A stretch of DNA of 64,000 bases from DATDFB01 sp036522835 (GTDB taxonomy: Bacteria; Acidobacteriota; Thermoanaerobaculia; Gp7-AA8), in assembly GCA_036522835.1 (NCBI GenBank), contig DATDFB010000035.1, positions 13,700 through 77,699 of the forward strand. The letters are read 5' to 3'. The translations under genes were made by a program, and so were the position numbers. A model generated the notes under the pieces. It had not been told where the DNA came from. It ran no database searches and saw nothing but the letters and a program-made list of their open reading frames with translations. This document shows, piece after piece, positions 42,001-49,957 of the stretch; position 1 is the first letter of the stretch, and each line of letters starts with the position of its first letter.

Positions 42001-42829
42001 TCACGTCGAGTGGGCTCTCTGCTGTCGGCAGGACTTTCGTCAGCGCCAACGGGTCCCGGAGGATGAGCGCCAGAAAGCGACGACCGTTTCGTATTGCGCT
42101 CAGCGACATCCAATCGTACTCTTCCCTCACGACGGCGTTGGCAAAGCCGTAACGACTCAACAGGCTAATGGCGGTCTTCGCGTCAACGTCCACCCTCGGA
42201 AGGTCTAGTGCGGATGCACTCTGCGGCGCTCTCGGTTCCTGCCGGTCGTGCCAGAGAACCTCGAACACCTCGATAGGTTCGAGAAGCCCCTTTGGCAGGT
42301 ATGCGCCACAGGGATGGAATCTGATACCCGGTGCGGCGCCCGCGATTGTCCGCGTAGCGCTCGAGCAAAGAATCTGTTCGCCGCTAACGACCAAACTCTC
42401 GATGCGCTTCGCGACATTCATCGCGTGACCATCGTAGTCATATCCCTTTTCGGTACGCACGCGGGCAGCTTGCCCCGTGTGTAGTCCAATCCGAACACGG
42501 AGACCACCCTGCTCTGTCGGAATAGGGTCGTCGTGCAAGCTGCGTTGAATTGCCGCTGCGCATGCCACGCCATTGGAGGCCGTCAAGAAGCTCGCGACAA
42601 ATTCGTCGCCGACCGTCTTTACTTCGTAACCGCCGTATTGCGCGAGAAGGCGCCGGATTCGCTCGTCGTGGGGCCCAAGAAGTTGATCGCGGAACCCCTG
42701 ATCGCCCGCTAGCTCTCCGAAGCGTTTTACGAACAGTGCCCGCAACCTCGTCGAGCCGACGATGTCTGTGAACATGATGGTTACGATTCCCTCGGGGGGG
42801 ATGGCACGGCCCGACTCGCGATCACCCAT
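39026..42829 (-). CDS. Adenylyl cyclase - NACHT - pentapeptide - WD40 fusion protein
   Basis: This protein has 1267 aa. Residues 12-195 are a class III nucleotide cyclase: MFTDIVGSTRL (metal Asp22), VKTVGDEF (Lys71, metal Asp75), DYDGHAMNVAKR (Asp131, Asn138, Arg142). The Lys/Asp pair indicates ATP specificity, and all catalytic residues are present. Residues 205-350 are an unidentified linker. A NACHT NTPase follows: Walker A GDYGSGKS (377-384), Walker B VILDGFDE (456-463), helical end FAHRSLFEYFLA (675-686). Pentapeptide repeats (ADLFGADLDDADLAGANLSL) fill about 765-895. WD40 repeats (SGSWDQSVRLWD) fill about 915-1200. This is a STAND/NLR-like layout: WD40 as sensor, NACHT as switch, cAMP as output. 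A defence role is inferred from the architecture and island setting. No separate effector is adjacent. There is no clear Shine-Dalgarno sequence. Confidence 0.88.
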   Translation of the reverse strand: MGDRESGRAIPPEGIVTIMFTDIVGSTRLRALFVKRFGELAGDQGFRDQLLGPHDERIRRLLAQYGGYEVKTVGDEFVASFLTASNGVACAAAIQRSLHDDPIPTEQGGLRVRIGLHTGQAARVRTEKGYDYDGHAMNVAKRIESLVVSGEQILCSSATRTIAGAAPGIRFHPCGAYLPKGLLEPIEVFEVLWHDRQEPRAPQSASALDLPRVDVDAKTAISLLSRYGFANAVVREEYDWMSLSAIRNGRRFLALILRDPLALTKVLPTAESPLDVIVGIDYVLDFEEFGNPSDNLDRGRFADCICLPDFDQLEKYLSLRSLARLQESTLFDSRFTPEHFEEPTIGKRIADEDGILAMKALFTWLRDASASFLVLLGDYGSGKSFLCRTFARRMGALHEHGQDVCIPLFIDLATVPSPGEPLTVQNILGARLRQLGADETGVPTLVRSIRTGQVAVILDGFDERAIHLNADEQARLLAELRSLISTRARLLLTSRTHLFTAAEERLQVNTHATAMYLLPFDHIRIKGALQKILADAATEAVDLIDSVYNLAQLASRPVLLTMIAGALEPLRKLVAEGRTVGVSDVYEQFVGAWLDRDITKHRIIPRRQRLQHMAALARELWDREARGEQNPGIGGDLLPDWLRARLAPGIDLEAADRQMRTATFLTRDAAGLYRFAHRSLFEYFLACGIADALAELDESVLEIAKPSREIIAFAVDMMRRAKGNAATTIENVLKDDYRQGISENAMRIALVWRHNDSTTAPATASARLDGASLAGENLHGVDWRGAHLSRADLFGADLDDADLAGANLSLADLRSVRAQRAVFDKAHMIEIRMDGSDFDEASFRGATITGASAAGSTFVETDLANATFDQAVLTSTRFLTSRMKGVSLAGADLTRAIFVDERRIQLFGPLERRHEDRLTCVAVAPDGKTVASGSWDQSVRLWDAATGRPLSILRGHSNWVSAVAFASAGTIVISAGSVDKTIRRWNTYTGAPLSIMEPRQGVIWSLAVAPDGETFSSGGSDGTIRQWNARTGWPLEIIWGKTTPLGLAYSPQGHGIACAGSDGSLCFWKISGQLVHKVDGLIGKATSFAFAPDGNVIAALAANGTLRLYELSSGSSVSLDATHGTCLAFAPDGNAVAVGGSDQTVRLWNVFSRKQIGQPIRAGTPRSIVFTRDGSVLVVITEEEVSLWDAALGRRLRTIPMQSADRLSQEPGATTKAQDTRREDIPKKGHSTLFYVDSDHRPWSAYEVGVAKVLGQKFEPIPGSVTD

Positions 42830-43043
42830 GCGATACGCCTATTGTGCCGCCAATTTGTTTCGATGGTACTGATTTACGTCTGCCGATCGAACAGACGGGT
42901 CGATCCGATGAGTCTGAGCGCCGTCGAGCGCGCGGCAGCCATCGACGTCATCGACAGTTCGTGGCGTTGCCGCGCATCCGTCGGAATCTGAGCAGCCGAA
43001 AGCATCGCGACGTCGTCGGCCCTGGTTCCGATGGTCCGCAGCG

Positions 43044-43447
43044 ATGAAGAAGGTTTGCCGTGACGCAAGTGTTGCCGTCAAATTGGTTCCTCCCAGAGAT
43101 CCACCTCGTTGGCGGCCCGGCGTTTGCTCGAACCGGAAATCGTCCTCTGCGCTCCTGACACCTGATCGGTTCCGATTTGGGATTATCTGCCCTTCGAAGA
43201 AGGTGAGGCGCGCATGAATCATGCGGCGAGGAGGTGTGAGATCCTCAGCACTTTCAGAGAGCTGACACTCGAAAGCCACTCTTCCACGGGCATTCTTTCT
43301 GCCGCTTTCGAATGCCGCGGACTTGACCGCAGCGCCTCTGAGGGTCTGTATCTCGCGCTGGTCGTTGCTGCAGAATGCACGATCGTTACTGCTGACGGGA
43401 GTTCTATGCCGTTGTCTAGGAACCCGCTGGCCGATCACATTCAGTGA
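43044..43447 (+). pseudogene. Degenerate vapC (PIN-domain toxin)
   Basis: From ATG 43044 the frame gives RDASVAVKLVP, which matches the VapC N-terminus (VVDASVAVKWLVPE). It then shifts to frames giving EPEIVLCAPD and ILSTFRELTLES. The last 77-codon frame ends with GLYLALVVAAECTIVTADG and PLADHI, the typical PIN C-terminus. Several frameshifts and a stop lie between these parts. The acidic metal site at the end (VTADG) is kept. No vapB antitoxin gene is recognisable upstream (42830-43043), where I see no convincing gene. It is a toxin-antitoxin remnant inside the island. Confidence 0.65.
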
Positions 43448-43498
43448 GTGGAGGAAGAGATCTGACGAGAAGTCAGATCAGGTTGCCGCAAGCGCCAG

Positions 43499-43528
43499 AG
43501 TTCGAATACCATCCAATCCTCCCAGCCA
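43499..43528. repeat. tRNA-3'-like direct repeat, internal copy
   Basis: The block starts AGTTCGAATACC and ends CCTCCCAGCCA. It resembles the T-loop and acceptor end of a tRNA. CCTCCCAGCCAGCG (14 bp) is identical to the tRNA-Gln end plus its flank. It differs from the copy at 45990 by one base in 29. Confidence 0.8.
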
Positions 43529-43817
43529 GCGCATGAGGCTGCTTTGCTATCGCGGCTCAACAGGATGCATTGAGGCACGTTGATGAGCGTAGCTCGCTTC
43601 CTGGCTTGGCCCCGGTCACGAGGTTATTACAGCGGAGCCAGGCGGTGACCCACCCGCTCTCGGCTTGCGCGTGCCGCCATTCGATTGGCACGGGCGCTTT
43701 CAGCGTTGCTCCTCATCTGGTTTCGGAAGCCTGTAACGAAACACAAGCGTTCGCCACTATCCAGTTAGATGAGGCTTGCGCTCCGGGTTGTCGCGGACCG
43801 AGGCCGAGGAGGAACCT
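43529..43817. other. Non-coding stretch inside the island
   Basis: Between the internal repeat and the metzincin start I see no frame with coding character. The AGGAGG at 43807-43812 serves GTG 43818. The sequence is of mixed composition, with no clear promoter or hairpin. Confidence 0.5.
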
Positions 43818-45588
43818 GTGAGTGCACCCCCCCAGGATCTTTTGCCCGCTATCGTGAGCGGCCTCTATGTGCGACGGGACTGGATTGGCGCAGGCTCCGG
43901 TCCTGTGATTGAGCAGCTCGTTGTCGAAACCGTTCGACTCGACGTCGATGGGTGGTACCCGCAGATGCTGGCGAGTGGGACTTACACCCGCGTCTCTCTG
44001 TTCGGAACATCGGATTGGCTGGCAATCCATCTCGAGGAAACGAGCCCGGGAGTCTGGGAGGGCGACATCGTCCAAAACAGCCATCCGCAGGTGCTCCCGC
44101 ACAAGCAGGTGCGTATCAAGGTGGCACGCCATGCGTTAGCTGTCGGCTCTTCGCGGATGACGATCACCTACACCGGCGGAGCGCCGGACGTCACCCATGT
44201 GCTGGACTTCGAGTCGCCCTATTTCCGCACCGTGGACTTCGAATTCGACATCGTCGAGACCGCGCCGAAGGTGACGAACTTCGACACGTGGGCCCATCCC
44301 AACCGCCCATCGAATCTCAAACGCGAACAACTGAGCATCGCCGAGGTGTACAGCCGCGTAGGTGTCGACATCCAACAGTCGCCTAATGGGCGCGCCGTCG
44401 AACTGGAGGCGGGCGTCGGGGCCGAGGTCTGGGACGACCAGCAACTGCACGATGCGATGCGGATGTTCTGGTCGCGCTACAAGCCTCGCGCGCAATGGGC
44501 GTTATGGGTGCTGTTCGCGCACCTCCACGTCGATCCCAAGACCCTCGGCATCATGTTCGATCACAAGGATCGGACGACTCCGGCCGACCCGGTCCAGCGA
44601 CAGGGGCCGGCCATCTTCGGGCAAAGGATTGCCGAAAAGGTGGCGACCGGAGAGTCGAACCCCGCAATGGATCCGGCGCGAGATGTTTTTCGCGACGGTT
44701 CACGAGATCGGGCACTGCTTCAATCTCGCTCACTCGTTCGAGAAGCGGAAGGGAACACCGTGGTCGCTCGATCCGGGCGACCCGCTGGCCAGCAGCTTCA
44801 TGAACTATCCGAGCGAAGTCGAGAAACTCGGAGCCAACTTCTGGGGATCGTTCGAATACCGTTTTGATGATCCGGAACTGGCCTTCATCCGCCATGCCCC
44901 CGACGAGTTCGTGAGGATGGGCGAGGCCCCGTTCGGGTTCGAACATGGATTCCGCGACACCCGCGCGGCGACGAATCCGCGATTGCAATTCGCGCTGACC
45001 GCTAGCCATGCCCGGTCGGTGTTCGAGTTTGTAGAGCCGGTCACGGTCGAGTTGACGCTGACGAACACGAGCAGCGAACCGCAACTGGTGAGCCCGTCGC
45101 TGCTCGACGAGATCAATGAGCTCTCGCTGGTCATCGAGCCGCGAGGCGGAGTGGCCCAACGATGGCGCCCGTACGCGAGACGCTGTTCGTTCGGCGCCGG
45201 GACGTGGCTGCAACCGCGGCAGTCGCTCAAGGCGGCGCTGTTCGTTTCCGCAGGACTCGACGGCTGGCACTTGGCGGAGCCGGGGCCTACACGATCCACG
45301 CGAGCATGAGCAGCCCGCGCGGACTCGTCGTCGCCGAGCCGCTCCGCCTCCGCGTGGCCGCGCCTCAAAGCCGCGAGGAAGACTACGTCGCACAGAACTT
45401 TTTCACCGACGAAGTCGGAAGAGCCCTCGCGTTCGGCGGCACTCACGTTATGACGGACGCGATCGACGCGCTGCGCGAAGCCGCCGATCGCCTCGGCGAC
45501 CGGGCCGTGGCCCGCCACGCGCTTCTGACGCTGGTACTGCCGATCATGGGACAGCAAAGTACTTCGTCTATCCGAGGGAGAGAGTGCC
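43818..45588 (+). pseudogene. Metzincin-type zinc metalloprotease gene with frameshifts
   Basis: GTG 43818 has AGGAGG 5 nt upstream. The first frame gives a beta-rich pro-domain up to about 44660 (FDHKDRTTPADPVQRQG, KVATGESN). A one-base shift at about 44,640-44,670 leads to MFFATVHEIGHCFNLAH, the HExxHxxxxxH zinc site, with Met-turn SSFMNYPSE. A second one-base shift at about 45,284 leads to GAYTIHASMSS and a domain reaching about 45,560. The position usually held by Gly in the metzincin motif is Asn. The catalytic residues are all present, so the shifts may be recent or sequencing errors; without them the protein would have about 590 residues. Confidence 0.7.
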
Positions 45589-45819
45589 ATGTCATCGGTT
45601 GCGGCCGACGGCGGAAAGATCGCGACCATCGAGGCGAGACCCGACGAGGCACAGCGACTGCTGGAGAACGCACTCCTGAAGGAGACCTGCGCCGCACGCG
45701 AGACATTCGGTTCGCTCGCCTACCAGCGCTACGTCGAGATGTACGCAGACTGGCTGCACGAACGGTGTGACACGGCGGGAGCGGACAAGGCGAGAGCTGC
45801 ACTGACTGAAGCGGTGTAA
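45589..45819 (+). CDS. Small hypothetical protein, 76 aa
   Basis: ATG 45589 has GAGGGAGAGAG 5-15 nt upstream. The protein is helical, with RPDEAQRLLENALLKE and RYVEMYADWLHERCDTAGAD segments and an acidic charge. It begins within the out-of-phase tail of the metzincin frame and could be its true C-terminal end in a third frame, but the good ribosome site favours a separate gene. Not recognised. Confidence 0.5.
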   Translation: MSSVAADGGKIATIEARPDEAQRLLENALLKETCAARETFGSLAYQRYVEMYADWLHERCDTAGADKARAALTEAV

Positions 45820-45989
45820 CACGAAGGATTTGTCACGAGAGATCGGAGGTCGGCCGGGCGTGATCCGAAGATCCGAACATCACACGCAGAGATCGATGGG
45901 TCACCACGAGAGATCCGGTAGGTGAACACGAATCGTGCCGTCGCACGCGATCTGATGAGAAGAACTCACGCGGCTGGCTCGAGCGCGAA

Positions 45990-46018
45990 AGTTCGAATAC
46001 CGTCCAATCCTCCCAGCC
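45990..46018. repeat. tRNA-3'-like direct repeat, distal island border
   Basis: 28 of 29 bases match the copy at 43499-43527. The last ten (CCTCCCAGCC) match the tRNA-Gln 3' end. High-GC host sequence and the MATE gene resume right after it, so it is taken as the right attachment site. Confidence 0.8.
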
Positions 46019-46058
46019 TGCGGCGACGCGCCGTCCCCAAACTAAAATCCCGCACTTC

Positions 46059-47399
46059 ATGAGTAGTCGTCTCTTGCGCGGAGAACTGCGCGAGTTGTTC
46101 CGCCTGGCGATGCCGCTGGCCGCGGCGCAGGCCGGAACGCAGATGATGGGGCTCGTCGACGTGGCGGTGCTCGGGCGGCTGGGTGCGCCGGAGTTGGCCG
46201 GATCGGGATTGGCGACCGCAGTCTTCTTCGCGGTATGCGTCTTCGGCATGGGGATGATGCTCGGCATCGACCCGCTCGTCGCTCAGGCCGTCGGTGCCGG
46301 CGACCGCATCCGCGCTCGCCGCGTGATGTGGCAGGGACTGTGGCTCTCGCTCATCGTCACCGCTCTGCTCACGCTGATCCTGCTTCTCGGCGCGCTGGCC
46401 CTTCCTCTGATCGGCGCAGCGCCGGAGATCGTCCGTCATGCGCGCGCGTTCCTCCTCGTGCGCACGGCCGGTCTTTTGCCGTTTCTGATGTTTTTCGTGA
46501 TCCGCGCGTATCTGCAGGCGCATCACGTCACGAAGCCGATGGTCATCGCTATGATCATTGCCAACGTCTTCAACTTCGCCCTCGACCTGGCGTTCGTCTT
46601 CGGCATTCGAGGATGGATTCCGGCGATGGGAGTGGCCGGCGCGGCGTTGTCGACGGTGATCTGCACGTTCATCGAGCTGGGCATCGTCGCCGCCGCGGCG
46701 CGGAAGATGAAGCCGGACGGAAACGTCGATCATCGGCCTGAGCGCGCGGCGATCCTGCAGGCGGCCGGCGTAGGGATGCCGATCGCACTGCATATGGGAG
46801 CGGAGGTCGGCGTCTTCGCGCTGGTGGCGCTGCTGGCCGGCCGGCTCGGCACGCTGCAGCTCGCCGCCCATCAACTGGCCATCAACATTGCCTCGTTCAC
46901 CTTCACGGTGGCGGTCGGCGTGGCCACGGCGGGCTCGGTCCGCGTGGGCAATGCCATCGGCGCCCGCAACGCAGAAGCAACGCGCGCCGCCGGCAACGCA
47001 GCGTTCGTCGGCGGCACCCTCGTCATGGGCGTGAGCGCGGCGGTTTTCGCGCTTGCACCCGGCGCGCTGGCGCGGCTCTTCACCAACCAGGCTGCGGTCG
47101 TCGCCGCCTCGATTCCGTTGATGATGGTCGCTGCCGTGTTTCAGCTGTCGGACGGAGTGCAGGCCGTCGGTGCGGGGGTTCTCCGCGGCGCCGGCGATAC
47201 GCGTTACACCTTCTGGACGAACCTGATCGGACATTGGGCGATCGGCCTTCCCCTGGCGCTGTGGCTCGGCTTCACGCGCGGTCTGGGGATCGTGGGCCTG
47301 TGGTGGGGATTGTGCGTCGGGCTGACCGTCGTGGCAGCGCTGCTGTTCGTCCGCTTCGAGCGGCGTTCACGCGCGCTGATCGAGCCCATCGCTCCATGA
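46059..47399 (+). CDS. MATE-family multidrug exporter (NorM/DinF-like)
   Basis: This 446-aa protein has about twelve membrane segments in two related halves. Typical stretches are LFRLAMPLAAAQAGTQMMG, GMMLGIDPLVAQAVGAGD and DGVQAVGAGVLRGAGDTRYT. MATE proteins expel drugs or toxic metabolites using Na+ or H+ gradients. It is the first gene beyond the island border. No Shine-Dalgarno sequence is seen before ATG 46059. Its 3' end overlaps the uvrA fragment on the other strand by 33 bp. Confidence 0.92.
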   Translation: MSSRLLRGELRELFRLAMPLAAAQAGTQMMGLVDVAVLGRLGAPELAGSGLATAVFFAVCVFGMGMMLGIDPLVAQAVGAGDRIRARRVMWQGLWLSLIVTALLTLILLLGALALPLIGAAPEIVRHARAFLLVRTAGLLPFLMFFVIRAYLQAHHVTKPMVIAMIIANVFNFALDLAFVFGIRGWIPAMGVAGAALSTVICTFIELGIVAAAARKMKPDGNVDHRPERAAILQAAGVGMPIALHMGAEVGVFALVALLAGRLGTLQLAAHQLAINIASFTFTVAVGVATAGSVRVGNAIGARNAEATRAAGNAAFVGGTLVMGVSAAVFALAPGALARLFTNQAAVVAASIPLMMVAAVFQLSDGVQAVGAGVLRGAGDTRYTFWTNLIGHWAIGLPLALWLGFTRGLGIVGLWWGLCVGLTVVAALLFVRFERRSRALIEPIAP

Positions 47400-47738
47400 C
47401 TGCAGGTACGGCGCGGTGCGGCTCGCCTTCACATGGACGACGCCGCGCGGAGTGCCTGCCGCCACGATGCTCCCTCCCTCATCGCCGGCGCCCGGCCCCA
47501 TGTCGATCATCCAGTCGCTCGCAGCGATGACCTGCATGTCGTGCTCGACGACGATGACGGTGTTGCCCGCATCGACGAGGCGGTCGAGCTGCTCGAGCAG
47601 ACGTTCGACGTCGACCGGATGCAGCCCGGTGGTTGGCTCGTCGAGAATGTACAGCGTGTCCGCGCGCCCGACGCGCTGCAACTCCGTGGCGAGCTTGATG
47701 CGCTGTGCCTCCCCGCCGGACAGCTCCGTTGCCGGCTG
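47367..47738 (-). pseudogene. uvrA: uvrA 3' fragment
   Basis: The frame reads ELSGGEAQRIKLATELQRV (ABC signature), TLYILDEPTTGLHP (Walker B) and VIVVEHDMQVIAASDWMIDMGPGAG, which are the last 120 or so residues of UvrA (normally about 940). Directly upstream the frame meets TGA (47741-47739) and the sequence changes to that of another gene on the opposite strand. The fragment lacks Walker A and all zinc sites and cannot act as an excinuclease subunit. It marks one side of a recombination or assembly join. Confidence 0.85.
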
Positions 47739-47742
47739 TCAA

Positions 47743-48291
47743 TCCCGACGCCTCGCTCGTCTACAACAGAGCATCAGCGCGTTGCAGTCGGCGCTCCCGA
47801 TCGACGGCTTCGACTTCGACGACGAGGAGGGGACGATCGATGCGAACACTCTGGCGGAGTTCGGTGCCGTCCTGGCCGCGCCGAACAACTTCGGCGGACT
47901 GTTCACGACCTACTGCCCCGCCTTCGTGGCGCAGGAGGACGAGTGGAACGAGGCGCTGGTGCAAGCCTTCGAGGTCGAGCAGGGGAGGAACCAGCCGCTG
48001 TCGGTCGAGTGGTGGAACCTCCAGTGCTACGCCGGCGGCAGCGGCAACGATCCCGTGTCGTGGGGCGACAATCTTCCGAAAAACGCCGGCGTGAAGGACC
48101 GACGGGCATTCATCGTCCCCGGATTCGCCGGCACGCAAGACCCGGCCAGCATCCGATCGACGTTCGAGCAGTTCGCCGGGAAAGGGATCGGCGGCGGCTT
48201 CATCTACACCTTCGAGAACATGCTCCCTACGTACTCCGCCAGGAATTACGCCGAGGCGATCGTGGAAGGACTGGAGTCGAAGAAACGCTGA
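47743..48291 (+). pseudogene. Glycoside hydrolase family 18-like 3' fragment
   Basis: The frame begins without a start codon at the join and gives IDGFDFDDEEGT, a DGxDxDxE catalytic motif of GH18 (chitinase/endoglycosidase H type). Later segments are VEWWNLQCYAGGSG, RRAFIVPGFAG and GGGFIYTFENMLPTYS, ending ESKKR. The first part of the barrel and the signal peptide are missing. It runs divergently from the uvrA fragment, with only a few bases between them. Confidence 0.7.
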
Positions 48292-48340
48292 GCGTCGTCA
48301 CATGCGCCGCGGCGCCGCGATAGGCGGAGCCGCGGCACGT

Positions 48341-49249
48341 TCACAGCCCGCGCTTCCGCCTCAAGAAGCGGCGTTGCTGCCCGAAGAACCAGCGAAGCAA
48401 TGAGTGCACGAGGCCGCGATCCCCTTCCAGAACGTTTCGAAGCCGGCGGATCCGCCATTTGAGATTCAATCCCACGGCGCGCAGCAATTCAGGGTGGCCT
48501 GCCGCGGACGACAGCTTCAGTACGCCATCGGTGAGGATGTCCCGCTCGACGCCGAGAGCATCGCTGTGGATCGCTGAGATCCACGTCTCCTGAGGAACCA
48601 TCGCCCCCGCGGCGTAGGCACCCCACCAATGAGACGGCAACTTCAGGACGCTCAGACGTGGGCCGCCTACGATCCGGCAGCCCATCCTGGCGGCCCGGCA
48701 CATGAGATCTGTGTCTGTCCCGCGGCTGGTCGTCGAGTGATCGCGGAATCCGCCGAGAGCCTCGAGCAGGCTTCGCCGCGCCAGCCAGCTGCTGGGCGGA
48801 ATGAACGTCGTTTCGTACGACTCGCCTTTCGCCGGCGGCGTGGCGAACCCCCGCAGACCCTCGGGAGCCAGATACGCGCTGATGGAGTGGGCCAGATCGC
48901 AACCTCCGTCAAGCACCCGGACGAGCGCATCGAGGTGCCATGGAAACCATAGATCGTCATGGCCTAGAAATGCCACGTAGGGCGCGCGGGCGAGGGCGAG
49001 GGCGTCGTTGTTGGGTCCCGACTGGCTGCCGCAGTTCGTGCTGCGGTTGAACCACCGCACGCGAGAGTCGCCGGCGTCCGCCACGACCTGCTCGGAGTCA
49101 TCGGTGCAGCAGTCGCCTGCCACCAACACCTCCAGATCGGTGAGCTCCTGCCGCAGCGCCGACTGCAACGCGCACCGAAGCATGCGGGCCCGATTGAATG
49201 TGGCGATGATGACGGTGACGCGAGGAGCGTCACCAGCCGGGGGCATCAT
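48341..49249 (-). CDS. Family 2 glycosyltransferase
   Basis: This 302-aa GT-A protein has VTVIIATFNRARMLRCAL, the donor Asp in EVLVAGDCCTDDS, and FLGHDDLWFPWHL (DxD-like metal site). The C-terminus is Arg-rich (RRFLRRKRG), suggesting contact with the membrane. ATG 49249 (followed by a second ATG) lies inside the end of the upstream epimerase-like gene (20-bp overlap), so the two form an operon for surface sugar synthesis. Donor and acceptor are unknown. Confidence 0.88.
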   Translation of the reverse strand: MMPPAGDAPRVTVIIATFNRARMLRCALQSALRQELTDLEVLVAGDCCTDDSEQVVADAGDSRVRWFNRSTNCGSQSGPNNDALALARAPYVAFLGHDDLWFPWHLDALVRVLDGGCDLAHSISAYLAPEGLRGFATPPAKGESYETTFIPPSSWLARRSLLEALGGFRDHSTTSRGTDTDLMCRAARMGCRIVGGPRLSVLKLPSHWWGAYAAGAMVPQETWISAIHSDALGVERDILTDGVLKLSSAAGHPELLRAVGLNLKWRIRRLRNVLEGDRGLVHSLLRWFFGQQRRFLRRKRGL

Positions 49250-49760
49250 CGAAACGGAAGGGGATCAAGCCGCTGTCGTGGTCGATCCGGTATTTGTCGG
49301 GGTTCGCATGGTTGTAGGCCCGCGTGGGGTGGTTCACGAACACCGCTTCGCCGGTTCCGATGTTCTGACAGGCGTGGATGACTCCGCTGGGGATCGTAAA
49401 GAGCGCGCGATTCCGTTCGCTCAGCGTGAGGACGTTCAGGCGCTGGTAGGTCGGCGACGCCGGACGGTTGTCGTACAGCGCCCACCGGAAAAAGCCGCTG
49501 ACGATCACGATCCGATCGTCTTGAAGTTTGTGCATGGCCCAGCCGCGAATGGAATTGGGCCGCAGGGTGACCATGTACGAACACACCAGGGGATCGGGAT
49601 GGAAACTCCAGTCGACACGGTAGAGCTCGACGAGCTCTCCGCGCTTGTCTTCATGCGGTTGAAGCCGGCGCAGGACGACGCCGTCAATCAGCGGCTCGAG
49701 ACGATCGCCAGCGGCCGTGACCGACGGTGCATCTTGTGTTGGCTCGAGTGCTTGACTCAT
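49230..49760 (-). CDS. dTDP-4-dehydrorhamnose 3,5-epimerase-like cupin
   Basis: This 176-aa protein resembles RmlC: KRGELVELYRVDW near the start, then IRGWAMHKLQDDRIVIVSG, FTIPSGVIHACQNIG and FVNHPTRAYNHANPDKYRID. His in WAMHKLQ and Tyr in TRAYNHANPDKYRI match the usual catalytic region, although HxxxxD spacing cannot be checked fully. It may epimerise a nucleotide sugar used by the glycosyltransferase next to it. ATG 49760 is preferred over the longer frame from 49808. Confidence 0.8.
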   Translation of the reverse strand: MSQALEPTQDAPSVTAAGDRLEPLIDGVVLRRLQPHEDKRGELVELYRVDWSFHPDPLVCSYMVTLRPNSIRGWAMHKLQDDRIVIVSGFFRWALYDNRPASPTYQRLNVLTLSERNRALFTIPSGVIHACQNIGTGEAVFVNHPTRAYNHANPDKYRIDHDSGLIPFRFDDAPGW

Positions 49761-49841
49761 ATGCGGCCGGAGATTGTCCAATAGTAGGTCAGCGGTTCCG
49801 AACCACAAAATCAGAGTTCGGCCGGATCGCGGCGACTTGTG

Positions 49842-49918
49842 ACTTTTCGGGGTCTGACCCTGACTTTCCAGGGTCGAACCCTAACTTTCCAGGGTCGAAC
49901 CCTAACTTTCCAGGGTCG
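49842..49918. repeat. 21-bp tandem repeat upstream of the AraC gene
   Basis: About 3.7 copies of a 21-bp unit (ACTTTCCAGGGTCGAACCC plus TA); the first copy is diverged. Each unit contains the near-palindrome AGGGTCGAACCCT. A 21-bp period equals two helical turns, so the copies lie on the same face of the DNA. It lies 40 bp before the AraC start. Confidence 0.85.
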
Positions 49919-49957
49919 CTAACCGCACCGCTTCCGCTCCAGTCATATCCTTCTGAC

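Larger units (their letters stand above)
38983..46018. mobile_element. Genomic island integrated at tRNA-Gln, composite of two units
   Basis: CCTCCCAGCC from the tRNA 3' end recurs at 43518-43527 and 46009-46018. The two distal copies share a longer 29-nt block with one mismatch. Base composition between the borders is visibly less GC-rich, with more A/T at third codon positions, than on either side. The unit near the tRNA holds the cyclase-NACHT-WD40 gene and a dead vapC. The distal unit holds a broken metzincin gene and a small gene. No integrase or transposase was found, so the element can no longer move by itself. Confidence 0.7.

Noticed and set aside
42830..43043. Antitoxin gene (vapB) before the vapC remnant
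   Set aside because: No frame has an AbrB- or RHH-like pattern; the short open frames overlap on both strands and lack coding character.
45589..45819. True C-terminal end of the metzincin in a third frame
   Set aside because: A good ribosome binding site before ATG 45589 favours a separate small gene, though this remains open.
49842..49918. CRISPR array
   Set aside because: The units are contiguous 21-bp tandem copies without spacers, and no cas genes are present anywhere in the window.
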